Assembly: GCF_032118995.1 (NCBI RefSeq)
Contig: NC_092654.1
Location: forward strand, 9,680,284-9,744,283
Length of the DNA stretch: 64,000 nt
Source of the DNA: Asterias amurensis
Taxonomy: Eukaryota; Echinodermata; Asteroidea; Forcipulatida; Asteriidae
Direction of reading: 5' to 3'
A program made the translations under genes and the position numbers. The number at the start of each line of letters is the position of its first letter. Position 1 is the stretch's first letter. Positions 1 through 11,566 of this stretch are shown piece by piece. The notes under the pieces are model-generated. The model was not told where the DNA came from. It did no database searches and saw only the letters and a list, made by a program, of their open reading frames with translations.

Positions 1-65
1 GGATCCAACTCGCCAAAATACTCAAGATTCAATTTATAATAACAATATTATATAAAATATTAGAG

Positions 66-389
66 TATGGGTTCGAGTCCCATGGGTTCGACACTTCACC
101 ATTGCTTCGTCCTTCGGATGGGACGTTAAGCCGTTGGTCCCAGTGCACTAATCGAAAAAAGAAGGGGTTCGCCCCGGTGTTCCTGGTCTGATCAGCAGCA
201 AATTGCGCCAAACGCAGCACTTTGTAAAACATTACATGGTGCTATCTGAATTAGGTCTCATAATTCAAATGTACATGTAGTCCCACATCTTGCAGGAAAC
301 TGTATGTTACAGCGCCAGGAGCGTCACTGAGTGACGAACATGTGCGCTATTATAAGATGCCAAAATTATTACTATTATTATTATTAACA
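66..389 (+). mobile_element. tRNA-derived SINE, 5'-truncated
   Basis: A B-box-like GGTTCGAGTCCC at 70-81 is followed by the body shared with three other copies in this window (39120, 50845 and 59838), including the block CCTTCGGATGGGACGTTAAG near 112-131. The 3' end is a GTGCGCTATTATAAG block and an ATT-rich tail. The first half of the tRNA-like head is missing. Confidence 0.75.
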
Positions 390-1148
390 GAGAAACATTT
401 AATAAACAGATAGGTTTAGAACAAGGGAACTAAGAAATTTTGAAAATAATTTTGGGCCAAACCAAAAATATTCAATTTAGTATCTTATTAAAATCAACCT
501 ATTCAAATATCTAAGTTGTTGTCTTTACAACAATTAGTAATGTGGATTACGTTGACGTGATTTTGCTTGTATTGCATAGCCTTGCGTGACATATGAACAG
601 GTATGTAGTGTACATAATAATACATAGGAATAGGCAAGTAAGGCAACTTTGAGTTGGGTTTGAAAGCAAGCCAAAAGTGTTATACATGTACAGTGTACAT
701 GTATCTCTTATTTTTTGATATTGTGGAAAAAACATATGGGGGTAAATTTTCGTGGAGGTTCATCGCCAGATCACATGATCCACAAGGTCAAATTCAGGTC
801 AAAGTACAGGTCAAACCTAAACAAGTTCCTACAAAAAAAAAGTAATGGCAGATTTGGAAAGCTTAGGCCCCCTGTGCAATTTACTTTCCAAAGACAATTA
901 ATTACACCCAATGGTTACCGATTCATGGTCATTTGAATATTGGAGGTCAGGCGCATTTTGACCGAAATCAACGAGAAAGAGCATGCCATAGCGCGAAAAC
1001 TGTTTATCCGATGGAGGTGAAATTTGAAATTTGAGCTTGTTGAGCCATGATTACCCTAAAAACCAAATTTGAGTAAATTTGAAGAGGGTAGGGTTTAACC
1101 CATTGGGTGATTTGACACGGAATGAGCCCCTTTGCAACATTATACATC
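390..1148. other. No gene recognised
   Basis: AT-rich sequence with short overlapping open frames only. I see no domain, splice-bounded exon or clear inverted repeat here. Confidence 0.5.
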
Positions 1149-2791
1149 TATCAATTGTAAGACGCACTACAGAACCCCCGGGGAGGGTGCGTCACTGTCC
1201 ATAGTGTGAGTCGGACTTGCGTGTCCAAAGACCCACCCTGAGTCAAAAAAAATTTACACACTTGTTGCAGATTTGGACGGTCCTCCGAACGTTTTTTTGA
1301 ATTACCAATCGCGAAAAAACGACGCACCACGGACGGACATAATGACGCACATAAAATCTCTTGTAAATGACGCAGGCGCAGTGAATACCAAATAATTCAA
1401 CCTTATACCTACGAGTTTCCCGGTTTTGCAAGTACATGCATTCGCTCAGCCCCAGCGGCCAGTCTGGTCTGTCCAGAGCAAGGTGCCGAGGGCAAGCGAA
1501 GCACGAGTTGAGGTGTTCCGAGGTTGTACCAGTTGATTTTCGAGACGAGCGGTTCCCAGCGCACTAGCTGTTAAAACGCACAGAAAACAGAGGGGCCCGA
1601 ATACCCACAATCCAAAGCACAGCGCGCACGTGTGTACACTAGTGCTGGGCGAATAGTGAAATTTAGATATTCGGATACCGCTGGCCAACTTTCCGAAATT
1701 AACCGGATATTCGAATAGTTTTTTTCACAGCTAGAGGGCGCTATACATTTTTTTTTTTTAAATAAATAAAAAAATTGCCGCTAGAGGGCTCTGTTCGTTT
1801 GTCAATGAGATCGTATGGGCGGATTGATATTAGTTTTAGACAGTGTTACTCGGTTCATTCATTAAAATAACCGGATCTAATTTAAAGATGGCGATTTGCT
1901 TTTTCTTTTTATCGTGATTGACTCTACGTGAAGGAAAACTTTCGTAATCTTTGAACAAAAAACGTCAGAAATGTCATTGTTTTAACTCTTCACGGAGGTG
2001 AGCATAGTTAAATACTTAATTTATGCTGTTTTATGCTGTCTTAATAGAAGTTTCATAAGGATTCAGACAAAACATTCATATCAGTTGTCGCCCGATGTCC
2101 GCGGATATTCGGATATTAAAAGAATATCCGGTTACTTGGTTGTAATTACAGAACTATCCGGTTTATAAATAGCTATTCGCGCCCTATGCGAATATCCGGT
2201 TAAGAAAAAAAAGGCATTTGCGGTTACGGATAGGAAAACCTATTCGCCATTAACCGGATATTCGAATAATTCGCCCAGGCCTAGTGTACACGATGGTGCG
2301 CAAACTGGTGCCCGATACACAATTGGAACTGCCTATTCTGCATAGCGCAAGTTATAAATTGCGCACAAAGTTGTTGCGCAAATTTGTTGATTGTTCAACA
2401 GATGAGCGACAGCGGATCTGTGTTTCACTGCAAAATAAACGATTGCAATCATGATCGTGGTCACATTAAATCAAGCAAATATCAACAGATGAGTTTTGTC
2501 GTAAGAGAGACCTCACAGATTGTGGCATTGAAAGGTTGGAATGTCTGCAAATACCAACATCATATGAAGGCGGGGAGGGGTAGGTGGCTTCATTATTTGA
2601 TTCTCCACCAAATAAACAAAATACATGTTGAAATGGACATCGACGGAACATGACGTACCTCGACGCACCTCTTAAAGATTTTTTGACTGAGCACTATTCG
2701 ATTTTGACGTACCCACTGCATTTTTTTGAGTCAAGACGCAGACTTGACGAACCCTCCCCGGGGGTCCTACAGTGCGTCTTACAATTGATAG
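1149..2791. mobile_element. Large inverted-repeat DNA element with a nested hAT-like repeat
   Basis: The left end TATCAATTGTAAGACGCACT is matched in reverse complement by AGTGCGTCTTACAATTGATA at the right end. The similarity continues inward through a CCCCCGGGGAGGGT block on both arms. About 640 bp of the interior is a second element (1641-2282). A short open frame at 2384-2653 is not recognisable as a transposase. No clear target duplication was found. Probably non-autonomous. Confidence 0.7.
1641..2282. mobile_element. hAT-like non-autonomous element nested in a larger element
   Basis: The termini CTGGGCGAAT and ATTCGCCCAG are inverted and each is flanked by CTAGTG. Blocks of the type GGATATTCGAATA and ATCCGG recur inverted in the subterminal regions, as in hAT-type MITEs. 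It interrupts the interior of the 1149-2791 element, so it is the younger of the two. Confidence 0.6.
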
Positions 2792-2843
2792 GTGTATTAA
2801 AATGGTCGATTTCAACTTGGGGAAGAACTTTAAGGCAAATCTC

Positions 2844-3118
2844 GTCGACTAACACGGTCACCCATTAATTTTATGGAAGTCAAACTCAAATTTTTGACTC
2901 CCATAAATAAATGGCCGACCGTGTTAGTTCGCAAAGTAAAATGAAAACCATGCAATTTCGAGGAAAATTTGTGTAGATCATGGTATTCTACTTTGACTTT
3001 GAGTTACAACTTACAATACAACATCTTTCTAAATCTAACCATGCATTTTAAAACATTAACAAACGGTTGCTTTTCAAAGACCAACTCGACAGATCCAAGG
3101 CAAAGTGTTCTTTTTATT
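2844..3118. mobile_element. Palindromic MITE, family 2 (truncated copy)
   Basis: Centre and right arm of the family seen complete at 25713, 48284 and 63270. It contains the inverted pair around GGCCGACCGTGTTAG and ends in GATCCAAGGCAAAGTGTTC. Most of the left arm is missing. Confidence 0.7.
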
Positions 3119-3442
3119 AAGTGTTATGTATGCAGTAAACTATCGCTTATACAGGCCTAAACATTACAATAAATGCTAACTGTATGCCGTTACACATTTA
3201 TCACTAATCAGTCACCCGTTATGTTTGTTCTGTGTACAGCTAGCCCATGGAGCATTGGTACATTACGGCTGCCGTACGTAACGCACACAAACAAGTCCAT
3301 GATCATTTTTTGACGTTGGCAAGTAACGACGGGGGTAAAATGCCAGCGCCATGTTTTGAGTGAGTCGGTCCGTGAATAGCTGAATCTATAGAAAAATTTC
3401 CACTAAACATCCCATAAAATATACTGATTGTTACTAATTTAC

Positions 3443-3553
3443 CTGAGGATGTGTAGAAGAGACTTGAATGTTGTTGTTACTGCCAGCGCTGGAACTAACT
3501 CCTCGATCATTCACTTGTTCCAGATCTCGCTGACTAGAACTGGAACGAGCCAT
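3443..3553 (-). CDS. Candidate first coding exon of an unidentified spliced gene
   Basis: On the minus strand an ATG at 3553 opens 37 codons beginning MARSSSSQRDLEQ and ending SSTHPQ. They run straight into CAG|GTAAAT, a good splice donor in phase 0. The product is rich in Ser, Asn and Gln with no membrane segment, as in a disordered N-terminus of an intracellular or nuclear protein. The sequence upstream (3560-3800) has a GCAAATGGCTGCCATC block that resembles a YY1-type promoter element. No matching downstream exon was found before the left edge, so the rest of the gene may lie outside the window. I do not recognise the protein. The call rests on start context, codon make-up and the donor. 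Confidence 0.4.
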
Positions 3554-4623
3554 ATTTCCCGGCATAAAATTCAATCCTTTCGTTTATCGCCGGCTAGAAC
3601 ATGGTTCCTGTAGGTATTTTATCCTCTGATGAAACATCGGGGCAAACAAAATTAAACAGTCATTGTCAGTAAATGTGTGATAACAATGTGGGCTGAAATG
3701 ATGTTTTTAGGCCCGGGAATTTCGCCTTGATTACTTAGTTCCAGCGTTTGTGTCATATAATGTTTAGGTCGACTGTGTGCGAAGGAAGGCAAATGGCTGC
3801 CATCGCTACCACTTTCACTATAGGGGTGTTAGTATTTTGTTCATGGAGGGGAACACTTCCTAAGAAAAATTCGTTTTTCATTTGGCGGACCTAAAAAGTC
3901 ACCACCAAAGCGTTTCCAAGATGTTTTATTATATACATTATTATTTATTTTTAAGAGATTTACTATTGGAATTGTTGTTTCTATTTTCATGACTGCCGTT
4001 TATTTAAAGTCAGAAAGTCCCCCCCCCTTAAAGTAGTAACATCTATAATGCACCTGTCGACGTCATTTCATAAGAAGTGCCGCTTGATTGGTTATTATCT
4101 GATACGTATAAAACCCCGGATGAATAGTGTAATTTCTGCGACCTGCACTCACCTGAACCCGTGCATTTGTCTTTCTAATGATCTCAATTTAGAAAAATTG
4201 AGATGTGTAGTAATTTCAATATTCAAAATATATTATTAAATATTTTACACGCAGACAGGATAATAGGCAAACTAGTAATAAACTCTCTTTTTTCTATATT
4301 AAAAATTCAAACAGAAACTACAAAACGGAAGTGCCCCCCCAGGTATGGTACAAAATTATCTCGTGCTGCCCTAAAAAATATCTATGTTTAGCCGTTGGCA
4401 GTATGCGGAGTACGTATATGAAAGTCAACCACCCCCCCCCCCACGACAACCTCTTTCCGCAACTAACTACTTGTACTTGATCAAAGTCTACAGTTGGTAA
4501 TAACTTCGAGATAAACTCTAGAAATTGTAGTGTGTTGACGTCAGATGATGTAACAGAGGCCACTGTAAAATACCTCCACAAAATTCATATCAGAAAAAGG
4601 TGCTGGTAGAGGGAGAGGCCCCC
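3554..4623. other. Possible promoter or 5' region of the exon at 3443-3553, otherwise unassigned
   Basis: This would be 5' flank of the minus-strand exon if that exon is real. It contains C homopolymers near 4020, 4336 and 4431 and no convincing coding sequence. Confidence 0.3.
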
Positions 4624-4632
4624 AGGCTTGAC

Positions 4633-4775
4633 AATAGTCTTGGTGCAAGACGTTTCTCAGCGCCCGTATTGACTGCCCGTATACTGGTGAGTGTATATAC
4701 GGCCGTGTGGTCGCTTTTGGTGAGTTGGCCGCGCTCTGCGTGAAAGGAAAACGAGAAACGTCTCGCACTAAGACT
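4633..4775. mobile_element. MITE, 'TAGTCTTGGTGC' family, with 9-bp target duplication
   Basis: The left terminus AGTCTTGGTGCAAGACG is mirrored by CGTCTCGCACTAAGACT on the right. The 9-bp sequence AGGCTTGAC occurs directly on both sides (4624-4632 and 4776-4784) and is the target duplication. Other copies lie at 10454, 24597 (half) and 48900. There is no coding capacity. Confidence 0.85.
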
Positions 4776-4784
4776 AGGCTTGAC

Positions 4785-5284
4785 TCATGAGCGATATTTG
4801 CGTGGTACTGAATAATTCATGAGCTGGATTAACTCTAAGGCTCAGCGTGGGTAATTTTTTTTGTAAAGAAACAAAACAGTGCATTGAAATTGTGTAGAGT
4901 GGATGTCAATATAATGCAGCTCTTGTGCGTCTACAGTCTTTAGTGTTTCCATTTTAAATGATGCTAAACAGACGACTTTAATAAATCCAGCTGTATGTGG
5001 CATAAAAACGAGGATATTTAAACAAGGATTTTCACATTTTTTTATGCCAAGCTTGTAGGCCTATGTCCCAAAATATAGAGTCGTAAAACGGCAAATGCAT
5101 CCATAGTTTTGTATTCTTGAAAAAATCATGCATTATGCCTTAGATGATCTGGGATCGTTTTTTGTTCAAGGGTTAATTTGATTAGCAAATAAATGTGCAT
5201 CACGGATTGTTCAATAAGTCTGACACTAAAGTTTCTTCGTGTATTAGGCCTTACGCTATTAATTCGTCAATATGTGCAGTGAGA
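4785..5284. other. No gene recognised
   Basis: AT-rich intergenic sequence with no recognisable domain, exon or repeat. Confidence 0.4.
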
Positions 5285-5479
5285 TGGGCCCAATTTCATG
5301 AAGCTGATAAGCAGAAAATTATGCTAAGCAAATGTCTTGGCTAAGCAAGAAATGACCGGGGTACCAGTCGTAGCAATGGAAACTGTATGACATTTTGGCT
5401 GGTAACCTACTTTTGATAAGCATCATTTTTGTGTGCCCACTAACTTTAAGTTGCATTATGCTTTATGAAATTGGGCCCA
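5285..5479. mobile_element. Palindromic MITE
   Basis: TGGGCCCAATTTCATGAAGC at the left pairs with the inverted ATGAAATTGGGCCCA at the right. Internal blocks such as GATAAGCA and TTATGCT also recur. About 195 bp, non-coding. Confidence 0.75.
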
Positions 5480-7433
5480 GGTAACAAACCTGCATGTAAA
5501 AAGTGTTCATTAGAATTTTATTACTGCAAGGTATAATACGCGGCAACATTTTTGGCAAAAATGTGTGGGTCAAGAAAGATATAGAGGCATACTGGTTATT
5601 TCATTTCGGGTAATACAAAACAACACGATAAATTTACAAATAAATGTGTCACATAAATGGACATGGAGCAACATTAATGACAGAAGCCCTGATATTTCTA
5701 AACATTCAAATAAAACAGCAAGCAGCTATGTCTGTAATTGACAAACAAATGTTTGAGTCAAACCTTTCAACTACTTCGATAGACAACATTGATGCCCATG
5801 CACAACAAACACAATCCCTATGTGCATGCATGCTATTACATGAACTGCTTTTGCCGTTAATATGGTTTTGTTTCGTCGACACAATCATCTCAACAACATG
5901 CGATTCTGTCATCATTCAATACAGTGTCTTTCTTGCTCATGAGTTCGTGGTGGATGCAAGAAAACCATTGAGGAGAAATAAACAGGAGACTGTTCGTGTG
6001 TTAGGACGGAGTTCTATGGCTCACCTTAAGGTTGAACTAGAGACTCGTCTTCACGTCACGTACGTGCACGAAATACATAGAGTAGAACAACGGCTCTTGC
6101 AGGTATGAACGAGAAATGCGGGATTGACTGTTTGCATTGAAAGCATCTTGTTCAAGGTTGCCGCTTTTGGGGGGAGCAGGGGAAACATTTGTGGGAATTG
6201 TGCATGTGAATTTGGTACACATTGTGAGTTGGCCTATTATGTGAAGAGAAATATAATTGGTCATGGAAGAGTTTTCCTTTTCAAAAGGCTAAACAAGCAG
6301 ATTTCAGAATTTCGAAATAGTAGCAATTTTATTGCATGTTATTATCAATCCAATATTCCCTCATCCACGATTTGCCTTTTTACAATTTATTTACCATGGG
6401 AAATGGTTTTTACTTAAAAAACGCACTGAATATATAACTGAACACCAGTAAATAAAAATAAATAAAAAAACTCCCCACTGAGAAATTAATAATTGTAAAA
6501 GGTGAGAATAAAGGCATTTGGAGTTGTTGCTGTTGTCGCAGTAAAGCAGCCCCCCGCGAAGATTAGGTGCCATTTTTTCCTGGGCAATACCTGAAACCAT
6601 TTTACTTTTACCAAGCGTGACCGCCGCCAAAAGAATTCAAAATAACCTCATTGGATAATTAGGCTGTGCTTACTATGGCCGATTGAAAACCACAATATGG
6701 GCTTTAAACCTTCAAAAATAAACCCCAACAGTCCCATCAATGTTATTCTATTAACAAACTCCTCTATTTGATTTGAAGTTTAAACTCAACAAACAAAGTA
6801 GAAAGTGTAATATTGTTCAGTTCCATCCTTCATTCCATTCCCGCTCGACAACACTGCTGCATAACACTAGCTGTAAATTCCATGAAATAGTCGCCAGTGT
6901 ACACAACACGGCTCCGATGTGGACACAGCACACTGGCTTGACGTCAGACACATTGCATTTGACGTTAGCTCGACGGCCACTTGGGCCTGTTGCTATCTTT
7001 AGCTTCGATATTTTGAGGAAATCCGAAGCCCCGTACACAACATATTTATTTCAATATAAACGCTTATAAAATCCACCTCTACCCAAAGTCTATTTTTAAA
7101 ACCAGAATATTTTGATGGTCTATAATAGAAAAGCAGCTGCTGGTTCGTTTTATTATTTCCCTTCGTTGTGGAAAGAAGAACATAGTAGGCATATACCTTG
7201 ACATGCTTTGGAGCAAATTAATTTTTCTGTTTTGATATTGTCTGGCCATTGATTGCCTCAGATCTGATCTCTAGTACAGGGGTTGATTTTTCTGTTAGTC
7301 ATTATTAATAAGGTGTGAAGTTTGCCGGTCTCCACCTTCTTTAACGCGAAGACTTGTTCACAAGAAACACATTCAGATATTCTCTATTTCTGTCCAAAAC
7401 TAAGGACTTCGGTTTTGCAAATTCCCTGCAATA
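5480..7433. other. Unassigned stretch with a 154-codon open frame of doubtful meaning
   Basis: An ATG-started frame runs from 5644 to 6108. It has one hydrophobic stretch (about residues 62-85) and no motif I recognise, and no homologue elsewhere in the window. A single-exon gene cannot be excluded, but chance is more likely. The rest shows only short frames. Confidence 0.3.
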
Positions 7434-7817
7434 TTAAAGGGACTGGACACTATTGGTAATTACTCAAAATAATTGTTAGCGTATAAAAACTTTCCTGGAC
7501 GAGGAGCAATGAAATGCTGTTGATAGCATAACATATTGTGAGAAACGGCTCCCTCTGAAGTAACATAGTTTTGAAAAATGTGTAATTTATCACTAAAACA
7601 ATTGGATTGAATACGAGACCTCGGCTGAGGTCTCGAATTCAAGCATCTGAAAGCACACAACCTATGCGACAAGGGTTCTTCCATTATTCTCTCGCAACTT
7701 CGACAACCAATTGAGATCAAATTTTCACAGGTTTGTTATTGTATGTATATGTTGAGATACACCAAGTGAGAAGACTGGCCTTTGACACTTACCAATTTAT
7801 AGTGTCCATTGCCTTTA
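7434..7817. mobile_element. MITE family 1, complete copy
   Basis: Starts with AAAGGGACTGGACACTATTGG and ends with an inverted AGTGTCCATTGCCTTTAA. The interior holds the family's AACGGCTCCCTCTGAAG block and an inverted GAGACCTC pair. This is the commonest repeat in the window. Confidence 0.85.
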
Positions 7818-7918
7818 AGCATTATTTCCAAGCTTACTTTGTACAAGCTCTACATGATTCCTGCAATCGAGTACACTTTGGCTTGGCACTTAAAGCCGTT
7901 TGTTTCATTGTCCGTGTA

Positions 7919-7992
7919 TATGGGGAGGGGGGGGGTTGAAATGGGATGGGCGGAGGAGGGGGTTGAAATTGGATAGGCGGAGGAGGGGGCTC
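7919..7992 (+). repeat. G-rich minisatellite
   Basis: Two to three copies of a ~32-bp unit containing GGGTTGAAAT and GGGCGGAGGAGG. The runs of G could form a quadruplex. Non-coding. Confidence 0.7.
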
Positions 7993-8501
7993 TTTCTTTT
8001 GCTTTAGGCTCAGTGCCCATAATCATTAAATTATCAGGCTTTTCTTCTCGTCATCAATCAGATCTCGCCTCCAAGTTTCATCATAAGATAACGATTAACG
8101 GTATTAATAACATATTTTGCGACTGCGTAAATTCTTACGACTTGTGATTTACATAGATCGGGACTCGTGTTCTGTGAAAAAGTTTTAAATTCAAGCTGGC
8201 CCCTATATGGGCACTGGGCAGCTTACTATATGCTGCTGGAGTTGAAGACACCAGCTGGCGCTCTTGACCCCGATAGGAAGGGTAAGGCCACCCTCTTATG
8301 TTGCTTGAGACAATGCATTGGTGTGGGCAGGCCCACGAGAGTGGGGGTTGGGGGTGCTGTGAGTGCACCGCCAACTTGTTGGGGGGGGGGGGGGCTGGAA
8401 CACCAAAGCACATCTTCTTTTAGTAACCATGTTGTAATTCACTCTTTACATGAACAAAAACAATGAACATTTCAAAACAATTTGAATATCACAGCATCAT
8501 G

Positions 8502-8873
8502 GCAGGGTATGGGTCTCTTTGGTAATTACTTCCACAATTGTTGACCATAACAACTTTCTTGGTAAAGACTAGAAAGAGAGAAATGGAGAGCTGTAATACA
8601 ACATGGTCAGAAATGACCCCATTTGAAATATTGGGGGGGGGGGGCAGACAGAGAGGTAATTTTCACCCGTAAAAAATGTGAATCTTTTCTCGTGCATCTG
8701 AAAGTACACAACACTATTATAGCATTTTAAATTTTTATTATTGCATATTAATCTTTCTCGCAATTTCGATGATAAATTGAGCCCCAAAATTCACAAGTGT
8801 GCTATATTATGCATAATGTTGGGATACACAAAGTGTCTTTGGCAATATTACCAAAAGTACTCCCTGCATTTAA
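8502..8873. mobile_element. MITE family 1, diverged copy
   Basis: Recognised by the TTTGGTAATTACTTCC start, the interior TTCGATGATAAATTGAGC block and the CACAAAGTG region near the right end. The left terminus is degraded and a G run near 8632 interrupts the interior. Confidence 0.65.
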
Positions 8874-9212
8874 AGGCAGTGGACACTATTGGTAATAACT
8901 CAAAATATTTATTAGCATAAAACCTTTCTTGGTGACAAGTAATGGGGAGAGGTTGATGGTATAAAACATTGTGAGAAACGGCTCCCTCTGAAGTGCCATA
9001 GTTTTCGAGAAAGAAGAAATTTTCCACGAATTTGATTTCGAGACCTCAGGTTTAGAACTTGAGGTCTCGAAATCAACCATCTAAACGCACACAACTTCGT
9101 ATGACAAGGGTGTTTTTTTCTTTCATTATTATCTCGCTAGTTCGATGACCGATTGAGCTCAAACTTTCACAGGTTTGTTATTTTAAAAGTGAAAATATGT
9201 GATGTATCGAGA
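8871..9212. mobile_element. MITE family 1, right end lost
   Basis: The left terminus TTTAAAGGCAGTGGACACTA directly abuts the previous copy, giving a head-to-tail pair. The interior holds inverted GAGACCTCAGGTTTAGA and TTGAGGTCTCGAAATC. Sequence after 9190 no longer follows the family. Confidence 0.75.
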
Positions 9213-9241
9213 CCCTTTTGTGAAATAAAGGCCTATGCCAT

Positions 9242-9330
9242 TGAATAATAATAATGATGAACCTTTTTTGTAGAGCGCATATCACAATCACAGCAGAAAA
9301 GTCCCTATGCGCTTTGAGTTGAAAATAAAA
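9242..9330 (-). mobile_element. 3' tail fragment of a retroposon
   Basis: On the minus strand, an AAAGCGCATAGGGAC / ATGCGCTCTACAAAAAAGG block runs into a (TTA)n-like tail. This resembles the 3' end of the SINE/LINE copies elsewhere in the window. Only the tail is present. Confidence 0.4.
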
Positions 9331-9616
9331 GAGAAGTAAAAGTTAATAGAGATGTTGTTGGGGATGGCGGAATGCAACAACAGACGCACATTCTAACCAT
9401 ATAGTTGTGCTGGTTGGCTTTATTGCCATTATTGGGCAAGTTGGCAACAAAATGTTTTCAGGCCGGTCGTGAAACCAAAGCGATCGTGGCAAAATGAACT
9501 ACCTGACATTATAAGATCAATGGGTGGCGCTCTATTACTTTTCGTCCACGGCCAGGCTAAATATTACAAAGAAATAGTTTGGCTCCAGTGCGTGTTGTAT
9601 AACTTTCACATTATAC

Positions 9617-9975
9617 TTAAAGGCACAGGACACCTTTGATAATTACTAAAGACCAATACATTCTCACCTGGTGTATCCCAACATATATGCATAAAATAAC
9701 AAATCTGTGAACATGTTGGCTCAATATTGGTCATCGAAGCTGCAAGAGAATAGTGGACAAAAAACACCTCCTATATTGCACAATAATTTGTGTGCTTTCA
9801 GATGTCTAAAGGGCTTAAAGCCTGGTGTATTTTAATATTTCAGTGAGAAATTACCTCTTTTTCAAAAACAACGTTACTTCACTCCAGAGAAAGCCGGTTC
9901 TCACAATGTGTTGTACTACAAACAGCTCTCCGTCGCTCAAAAAAAGTTTAATAACCAATAGTGTCCAGAGCCTTT
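9617..9975. mobile_element. MITE family 1, complete copy
   Basis: TTAAAGGCACAGGACACCTTTG at the left and ACCAATAGTGTCCAGAGCCT at the right are inverted relative to each other. Non-coding. Confidence 0.8.
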
Positions 9976-10039
9976 GTCAAGACGAGCAGCCTTCTGCTAG
10001 TGGACTGGAAGAAAGGGTCGCCAATTCTACCATCTAATT

Positions 10040-10212
10040 TAACGAGTCAACCAAATGAACTGTGCCCATACTTATGTAATTTTGGAGGTCAGTGTTTAGT
10101 ATAGGCACACACGTCCTAAAGCTACAGTAGGAGGTGTATTGGGTTGTGCAAAGACAGCTGTAAACTCATAACGAAACACATATCGTAAAAGATCGACAAC
10201 TGCAAACGTAAT
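10040..10212 (+). promoter_or_regulatory. Homologous 5' flank of the receptor pseudogene
   Basis: The block TAATTTTGGAGGTCAGTGTTT (10078-10098) has counterparts upstream of the minus-strand receptor copies, at about 22790-22815 and 26190-26215. GACAACTGCAAA (10195-10206) matches CAACTGCGAAT just upstream of both intact subfamily A genes. The duplications therefore carried 5' flanking sequence that may hold the original promoter. No core element is recognised. Confidence 0.5.
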
Positions 10213-11566
10213 AACTAGGGAGCGGTTCATTGGTTATAATATTAATTTCATCTCCGTGCCCAAACAATACCGTTTGTATTTTAGAAGCTACTTTCATTAC
10301 TGGCGTAGTTTTTCTGTCTTTGGTATCAAATACCATAAACATAGCTTTCTGTTGACAACACCGGCCTTTCGAAACAGTCACGGCTACTTATTGATGTCAC
10401 TCAGCGTGGCTGATTTTATAGGAACGGGTGCCGTTGCGGCTATGTCTATCTACTAGTCTTGGTGCAAGACGTTTCTCGTTTCCCTTTCACGCACACCGCG
10501 GCCAATTCACCGACAGCGCCCGCACCGACTCACCTCCACTCACCGCCCCGGGGCGGTGAGTGGACTAAAAGTCAGGTGAGTCTGTGCGTTTGGTGAATTG
10601 GCCGCGGTGTGCGTGAAAGGGAAAAGAGAAACGTCTTGCACCAAGACTTTCTATCTACCCGTCCGCTACTCTCGGAGACAGTCCGGACTCCTGCCCGTAC
10701 GAAGACGCCGTTTGTTTGATCCCGACATACGCATCGCAATTTTATGGTTACCCTGTACTCACGATTGCTCCAATAATTATTGAGCGATACATAGCAATCT
10801 CTCATTCACCACTCAAATATTCAAGATTTGTAACGACACGAAGAACACTCCTTGTTATCGCAATAGGATGGGTTCTCATAGTGTTGGAGTTCATTGTTGG
10901 TGTTCAGAAGTACATCTATATTCCGGGTTTGACACATGCGTTCAACGACTGAGTGATGATGGATCTGATGATTCGTTTAGATTCCTCTTTGTTGCTAGAG
11001 TTCTGCTTTGTTATTGGTTTAATATCATAAACTTACTGATTGTCAAAATAAAATTGAGTTTTGGAAAGAGAGCCAAACGGTTTGACAACCCTTCACAACC
11101 CTCCTCGAGTCAAGACACCCATTCATCTCCCGGAGCATTCCCCAGAACCATCAAACTGTTCCGAATGGCAAGGGTTATGGCAGTCGCTGTACTAGTTTGC
11201 TGGTTTCTATTTTTGTGCTTATTCTTTATAAACATCTCCTTCGGTTTATATATGTGCCCCAAAGGATCTATTTGCTAACCGACCTGATGCTGATTTATTA
11301 CTTTTGTGTCAACCTTTTCATCGTTTTCCCCATGAAGAAACCATTTCACTTCAGCGCCAAAAACTTTGCTGAGCACTTTACTCTTTATTCTGTCGTCGTA
11401 TGAACGAGTTTGAAAAAAAACTTAGACTGTGATGATTTCCTGTATATGCAGCAAAGCATCAAAGTGGAACTGAATACGTCTGGGGTCAATACCAATGAGA
11501 CACAACAAGACAACTATGTAAACTCTGTCGAACTTGTGAAAATAAAAGTACAGGGTGTCGACAACG
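10213..11566 (+). pseudogene. Class A GPCR pseudogene (subfamily A), split by a MITE
   Basis: Homologous along its length to the intact receptor at 35217-36314. The start codon position reads TAG instead of ATG (near 10215). TM1-TM2 follow, with TPAFRNSHGYLL and SVADF. A 196-bp MITE is inserted after SIY at the end of TM2 (10454-10649). The receptor then resumes with YASQFY, an intact ERY, PLKYSR, TM5 and TM6 (CWFLF), in shifting frames. The tail frame ends at AEHFTLYSVVV, the same premature end as in the copy at 21711-22652, and tail sequence continues untranslated to 11566. That shared defect indicates a common, already damaged or truncated, ancestor. A host gene family member, certainly non-functional. 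Confidence 0.9.
10454..10649. mobile_element. MITE of the 'TAGTCTTGGTGC' family inserted in a GPCR
   Basis: The element is almost one perfect hairpin: TAGTCTTGGTGCAAGACG at the left, CGTCTTGCACCAAGACT at the right, and matching GCACACCGCGGCCAATTCAC / GTGAATTGGCCGCGGTGTGC arms inside. TCTATCTAC (10445-10453 and 10650-10658) is a 9-bp target duplication. It is a single-copy sequence in the intact paralogues, so the insertion site is certain. Confidence 0.93.

Noticed and set aside
5644-6108. 154-codon open frame as a gene
   Set aside because: No domain, no homologue in the window and no supporting splice or promoter signal. Kept only as a note.
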